Shown here: positions 59,622 through 64,000 of the stretch, piece after piece | How positions within the stretch are numbered: position 1 is the first letter of the stretch | Layout: each line of letters opens with the position of its first letter | Assembly: GCA_021464415.1 (NCBI GenBank) | Contig: CM038463.1 | Location: 115,784,790-115,848,789, forward strand | Direction of reading: 5' to 3' | Origin: Lonicera japonica | Taxonomy: Eukaryota > Streptophyta > Magnoliopsida > Dipsacales > Caprifoliaceae | DNA length: 64,000 nt | Program-made: the position numbers and the translations under genes | Notes under the pieces: generated by a model | Databases searched by the model: none | Seen by the model: only the letters and a program-made list of their open reading frames with translations | Told to the model about the DNA's origin: nothing

Positions 59622-62357
59622 TCACCAAGTACCAAAGCTGCAGCCAACATGCTCTTGAGTGATAAGGCGAAGACGATCTTGCATGACCGCCATTGATGGA
59701 TAAGGAGGGAAACACAGCCTATAGAAGCATGTGTGAGATGAAGGCAGCCTATCGCATGTCTCTGTCGACTTGTATATGTAAAGCCTAGATGCCAAACCCC
59801 CAAAACCTTCTATTGGTAGATACTTCACTGACGTCCAAAAGAAGAGAAGTACCTTCCTCTGCTCCACTGACATTTCTCCAACAATCTGTGCAACAAGGGC
59901 AGCTTATGCGTAAAATAAACTATTTTGTGAATAAATCAAGATTCGAAACTTATTTTCCAGAGTTCCAACATTATCTTATTTACTTACCAGGCGTGGTGTG
60001 ATTGGCTAATAACACCTTGACTACGTTTCATCGATTACCCTTGCAGGATAACATATATATAATATTGGCTCCATCTCCTCTTTACTTTCTTATTAAGACT
60101 GTTTGGATGGTTGCAAAGGCATGTCCGCATTCTAGGTTAGTGTTAATAAAACTACTATTACAGTATTGTTCAAAATATTTAAAGTAAGAGTGGAACATCG
60201 AGAACCACTGACATGACCCAAGAACAAAACAAATTTAACCAAAAAAATTAAAAAAATTCAATAATGGTGGCTGAATTGCGACATGTTCAATTCCTGACAG
60301 TCAAATTCCATTTTTTAACCTCCTCTGTCATAAAAACTAAATCTGTATCCTATATGCTATCACTGTCCTGAAATTTAGAGGGTCGTATTGCATATAGCAA
60401 CTCCTACAAGCCCCATAGCCCAAGGAGTGGTGAATAGACATATTGAGTGGCCATTAACATGTTGAATCCAGATCCAGCCATCACAAGCAAATCTTTATAC
60501 TATAGTGGCTAGCTAGTACGGGTGCGTAGCCATGAAAGCCCCCTTCAAATTAACTAATTCCGCCAGCACACTTGGTGACCCCAGTCGAACTAAATTCTCA
60601 AGTAATTGATGCAATCTAGAGATTGCCACCAGGCAAGGGCATCACCAAACAAAATAACGAGACAATTTACAGTGGAACTTCTGGCTCCAGCGGCTATACC
60701 AGATGCCCAAGCCATTTTTGCTCGCGGTAGCAACCTTTCTACCACTGAGCCGAATTGTTCGCATCAAACTGCATAGATTACATTTACTTATGAAAACCTC
60801 AAATATATTTAGATGATTCCTTGGGCATGAGCTACAAGCATTCAGCTCCCAGCCTAATGCTTGCAAGAAGCATTCATGCATGGTTTCCCTAAACCCGCAT
60901 GCCTCAGTGACAACAGCAACGCTGCATCTCCAGAAAGAGCCTATGGATTTGCAAGTCAGCTGTCATTCAGATTGGCTTCGCATCATCGAATGTATCATTC
61001 TTTCTAGTATGAGATCACAATTTTTCTTTAGTCATCAACTAAAACTATATCATACATCAACGCCTACATCACAAAATTACTCTCATCCATATCCAACCAG
61101 TTTCACTACTTACAAATGCAGGTTCAAATTTGATCCTGCAACAAACCAACATTGTTCCATGTTCAGTTGCCTCCTATCAGATCATTCCTACGCGTTTATG
61201 AACCCAAACATCTAATGGCAACTCTTTTCTCTCCAAAACCAAATCATAATGAATCAATAGAGATCTATCTCATGCTTTATCCAATATAGACGTATCAATA
61301 CATACATAAAAGTGTGTGTGCGTGTATAGAGAGCGAGGGGTCTCCCTTTTTTCTGGTGTATCTACTTTCTTACCCCTATTATCTTATATATTATGTATCT
61401 ACTTCAGGTAAGTTTTCTTTTCTTATAAACAGACTACTCGAGGTTAATTTCACAAATAAAGCCAACAGTATGATTTTCCAATTTTGAGAATCCTAATGCA
61501 ACAATGTTTGAACTTTGATGCACGCTCGATGCTACATTTATTTTTTTTGATAACCATGGGTATCGGGGCCCCATCCCCATTAATATACACATAATGTCTC
61601 CCCTCACTGACAAAAAAAGAAGGTGCTGATACTTTGTTAGGCAATAACATCATGTCGAAATAAATACAGACAAAACAAAAGGTGAACACTTGTCCACATC
61701 ATCCAGAATGAAATTTCTTAGTAGAGTACTTTTAATATGATGGGCAATATACCAGAGAAGAACATACCTTCCAGAACCAAAATATTTGAGGATCAGTTTC
61801 TTTGTAGCCATTGTATTCAGTATGAGCCTTCCAATCTTCAACAGAGATGGCACTTTCACTCCCATGGAGCATCCAATCAAGATCTTCGAGCTCTAAGCTT
61901 TGGAAAAAAGACTTCCGGAGGCTTGTGGTACTAATGACATCAGTAAAACCTTGGGCAAAATGAACTACCTGCTCAGAAATAGATGTGACAAAACGATGTT
62001 CAATAAGAAGATCGACATACTCTTTCCTATTTTTACTATTCACAGCAATGCTTCTCCCATCATTACAAAGCTCCACAACTTTTCTGGTTCCTAATTCTTC
62101 GACTTCACGGACAAATGTTAGACCTAGAGCATCTTGATCTACTGTCTCAGGGTCCATCTCCAATATTTGCTTGCAGCTACTATACAAGTATGGATCTGCG
62201 TCCCTTATATCTTCCAAAGAAACTGACATTCCGGCTAATTGCAAGAAAAACACGCGATCAAAGACAATGCCAACTTGCACTTTATGCATCAAGGCTAGGG
62301 CAATAACCCTGCCAGAGAAGCTAAAATACTCAAGGTGCAAGGGATCCACCTTCGATG
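59622..62357 (-). CDS. UPL5: HECT E3 ubiquitin ligase, UPL5 type (3' exons only)
   Basis: Two exons on minus, 61768-62357 (196 codons plus two bases) and 59622-59885 (88 codons with stop), form most of a HECT domain; the N-terminal part lies past the window end. HECT ligases take ubiquitin from an E2 onto their own Cys before passing it to the substrate; Arabidopsis UPL5 targets WRKY53 in leaf senescence. Diagnostic runs are DPLHLEYFSFSGRVIALALM, KVQVGIVFDRVFFLQLAG, VNSKNRKEYVDLLIEHRF and DWKAHTEYNGYKETDPQI, then RLPSSHTCFYRLCFPPYPS with the catalytic Cys in HTCF (codon 59727-59729). The end is CSFGTW. Exon junctions keep phase (G|CA at 62357; zero at 61768/59885). The intron between is 1.9 kb. 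No next upstream exon was found up to 64000, so that intron exceeds 1.6 kb or a short exon was missed. Confidence 0.9.
59886..61767 (-). other. Intron of the UPL5-type gene
   Basis: Non-coding sequence between the two HECT exons. The longest frame here (60880-61215, +) has no family resemblance and is treated as chance. Confidence 0.6.
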
Positions 62358-64000
62358 CTGTAAACAAAAGAAAATGTAAAAAGAAAAAGAGAAGGCATTA
62401 TTGGTTTTGTAGAGTGCACGAATACAAAAGCTGATACAGGAAAAATTTATTGAATGCCTGAAAAAAATAACCAAAGACTATAATCACAGTTTACTGAAGA
62501 CAGGCGCAAATGCCCAAGTACTCACTCAAAAAAAGGATGGAATGTATTAGTATCGGAGAGATTTGGAACAGAGCCAGGGGTTATGTGGATTGTGCTTCAA
62601 TGGCATGGTTCACCACTGTTGGTTCCCTAAATCAACATTTCCCTAATTACAATACTTCAACTCATTCTCAACAGAGGATATCTAGATGGAAATTTGACAA
62701 AACAAAAAAGGCCACTATGCTGAGAGTAATACAAAAGGAAGACCAAAGAAAAGTGAGATATAGAGGGTAAAAGAATGCTTTTAATTCTTTGTACATTATT
62801 GTTTACACAAGGGAAAAAAGTGGAGACTGAAGTTGAAACTTAACCCAATCTAGGGAGTTACACCTTGTCACACTGTCACAGCCGAGGTCCCATCAAATCT
62901 CTTTCCATTTTGTCTGATTCAAGCAAAGATATTGTTGTCCAAAGACTAAAATATTTAAGACGATTAATGCCACTTCCCATTTTCTTTTGCAAGTAAACCA
63001 ACAGACAAACAGGGATTTTAAAAAACATCCTTTCCCCTTTTTAAAAATTTAAACTTGAGTTTGCATAAAGAGTTTTTTTTATTTCTTAAGCTCCTGCTGG
63101 CTTTAGTAAGGCCATCTTGAATGGGACTATCTCAGAGGGTGCTTGTCTATGTTAGGCAAGCACATGGAAAAGATCATATCCATTGGGGTTGGTTTTTTTT
63201 CCTATGAAATGATGTGAAAAGAGTAAAATATAGACATTAACCATGAGCATCTACATGGAGAGAAATTACGCATAAACGACATGACACCCTAATAACCAAC
63301 ACTTTCATCATTTTTTTGTCTATAACATTTTTCCTTTCTTTTTTTCAGGGGGATTGGGGGGCCGTGGGTGCGACCACACAGTAAGAATTACAGTAGGAAA
63401 TATAGGAATAGGTGAAAGTAACTACAATCTACAGTCTCAGGTGTTTTGCTTTAGATGGACAAAGGTAATTGCAACTAATAATAGGGACTTAGGGAGTAAA
63501 AAATGCATTAGTCTAGGGGTTGAAGCAAAGCGGGGAAGATTGTAGCAATGATAGAAAGAAATTACCAGATATGTTGCACTATGTCAAGATACAGCGCAGG
63601 TATCATACTTCATCTTAAAGGTATAATCATATCCATAATAATATATATCACATTCAACCACAAAGGGGTCTAAGAAAGACTGAGATGCTAAGAAGCACAG
63701 ATTTGTAGCAGGTACAGCACAACAAAAGATATGACAACAGGTTCAAAAAGAGGGTGATATAAGGATACACTAGAGATGGTTAAATAAAATACGCTAGAAC
63801 TCATGGCAGTCTCGATATTTATCCAATAATATAAAAAATGTTTAATAATTACCATAAGAAGGTACAGTAGCCTAATGGTTAAGATCCTCGCATATCTTCC
63901 AAAAGGTCTCACTTCAACTCTTCACCCGGTGATTTTTCTCATAAACAAATCAAATAAGGACATTCTAAACATTGAAGGTGCATACCACGAACTCTTGCTC
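62358..64000 (-). other. Intronic or upstream part of the UPL5-type gene
   Basis: No coding exon matching the HECT N-lobe could be found on minus. The last bases, read on minus as GAGCAAGAGTTCGTG|GTATGC, could end an exon at a GT donor, but I cannot match it to the protein. Confidence 0.4.
63860..63950 (+). mobile_element. tRNA-derived SINE-like segment
   Basis: TAGCCTAATGG (63868-63878) fits the tRNA A box exactly, and CACTTCAACTCT about 33-45 bases later is a degraded B box, followed by CACCCGGTG. It lies in the presumed UPL5 intron, antisense to the gene. No acceptor stem, so not a tRNA gene. Confidence 0.45.

Noticed and set aside
60880..61215. 111-codon frame on +
   Set aside because: Sits antisense inside a clear intron of the UPL5-type gene and has no recognisable domain.
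63868..63915. tRNA gene
   Set aside because: A and B box-like motifs are present, but no acceptor stem or full cloverleaf; the same holds at 7812-7866 and 46592-46650.

Overview
The window is nuclear DNA from a eudicot plant. It is AT-rich, its genes are split by GT-AG introns, and the encoded proteins are plant housekeeping types (RhoGDI, SWIB/DEK_C protein, NTF2-like plastid-type protein, EMC3, Hev b 5-like acidic protein, UPL5-type HECT ligase). The spacers are filled with plant transposon classes. The species cannot be named from the sequence alone. All exon boundaries were placed by hand from reading frame, splice dinucleotides and protein-family conservation.

Layout. 1-13 kb has no protein gene: a 4.7-kb LTR (2215-6914), a SINE-like segment, a Tourist MITE (10585-11066) and a foldback element with 191-bp arms (11267-11670). 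13.5-15 kb holds an intronless cactin-like gene on +, followed by a decayed hAT relic. 16.7-19 kb is a five-exon RhoGDI gene on -. 20-40.9 kb is a repeat block: an 82-bp triplication, a 2.5-kb internally deleted hAT element with 8-bp target duplications (21506-24036), a 5'-truncated LINE (26296-30271), an hAT-type MITE, a second LTR (31465-34120), a LINE RNase H relic, a degenerate repeat field, a Helitron candidate on - (37346-38474), and a Tourist-like MITE nested in a dispersed repeat. 41-53 kb is gene-rich: a SWIB gene (+) with an RTE retrotransposon in intron 1, an NTF2-like gene (-), and EMC3 (+) head-to-head with it. 55.4-56.5 kb is a Hev b 5-like acidic protein gene with a frameshift. 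57.8-58.6 kb is another hAT-like element. From 59.6 kb to the window end on - is the 3' part of a UPL5-type HECT ubiquitin ligase.

The genes do not form a pathway; they are unrelated single genes in islands between transposons. The most notable points are two single-base frameshifts in homopolymers of otherwise intact genes (EMC3 exon 7, Hev b 5-like exon 2), a GC-AG intron in EMC3, an open frame running from the SWIB first exon through its intron into the RTE reverse-transcriptase tail, a perfect 60-bp palindrome in an EMC3 intron, and several transposons whose ends and target duplications can be read exactly. I found no sign of a new multi-gene system, CRISPR array or organelle insertion.
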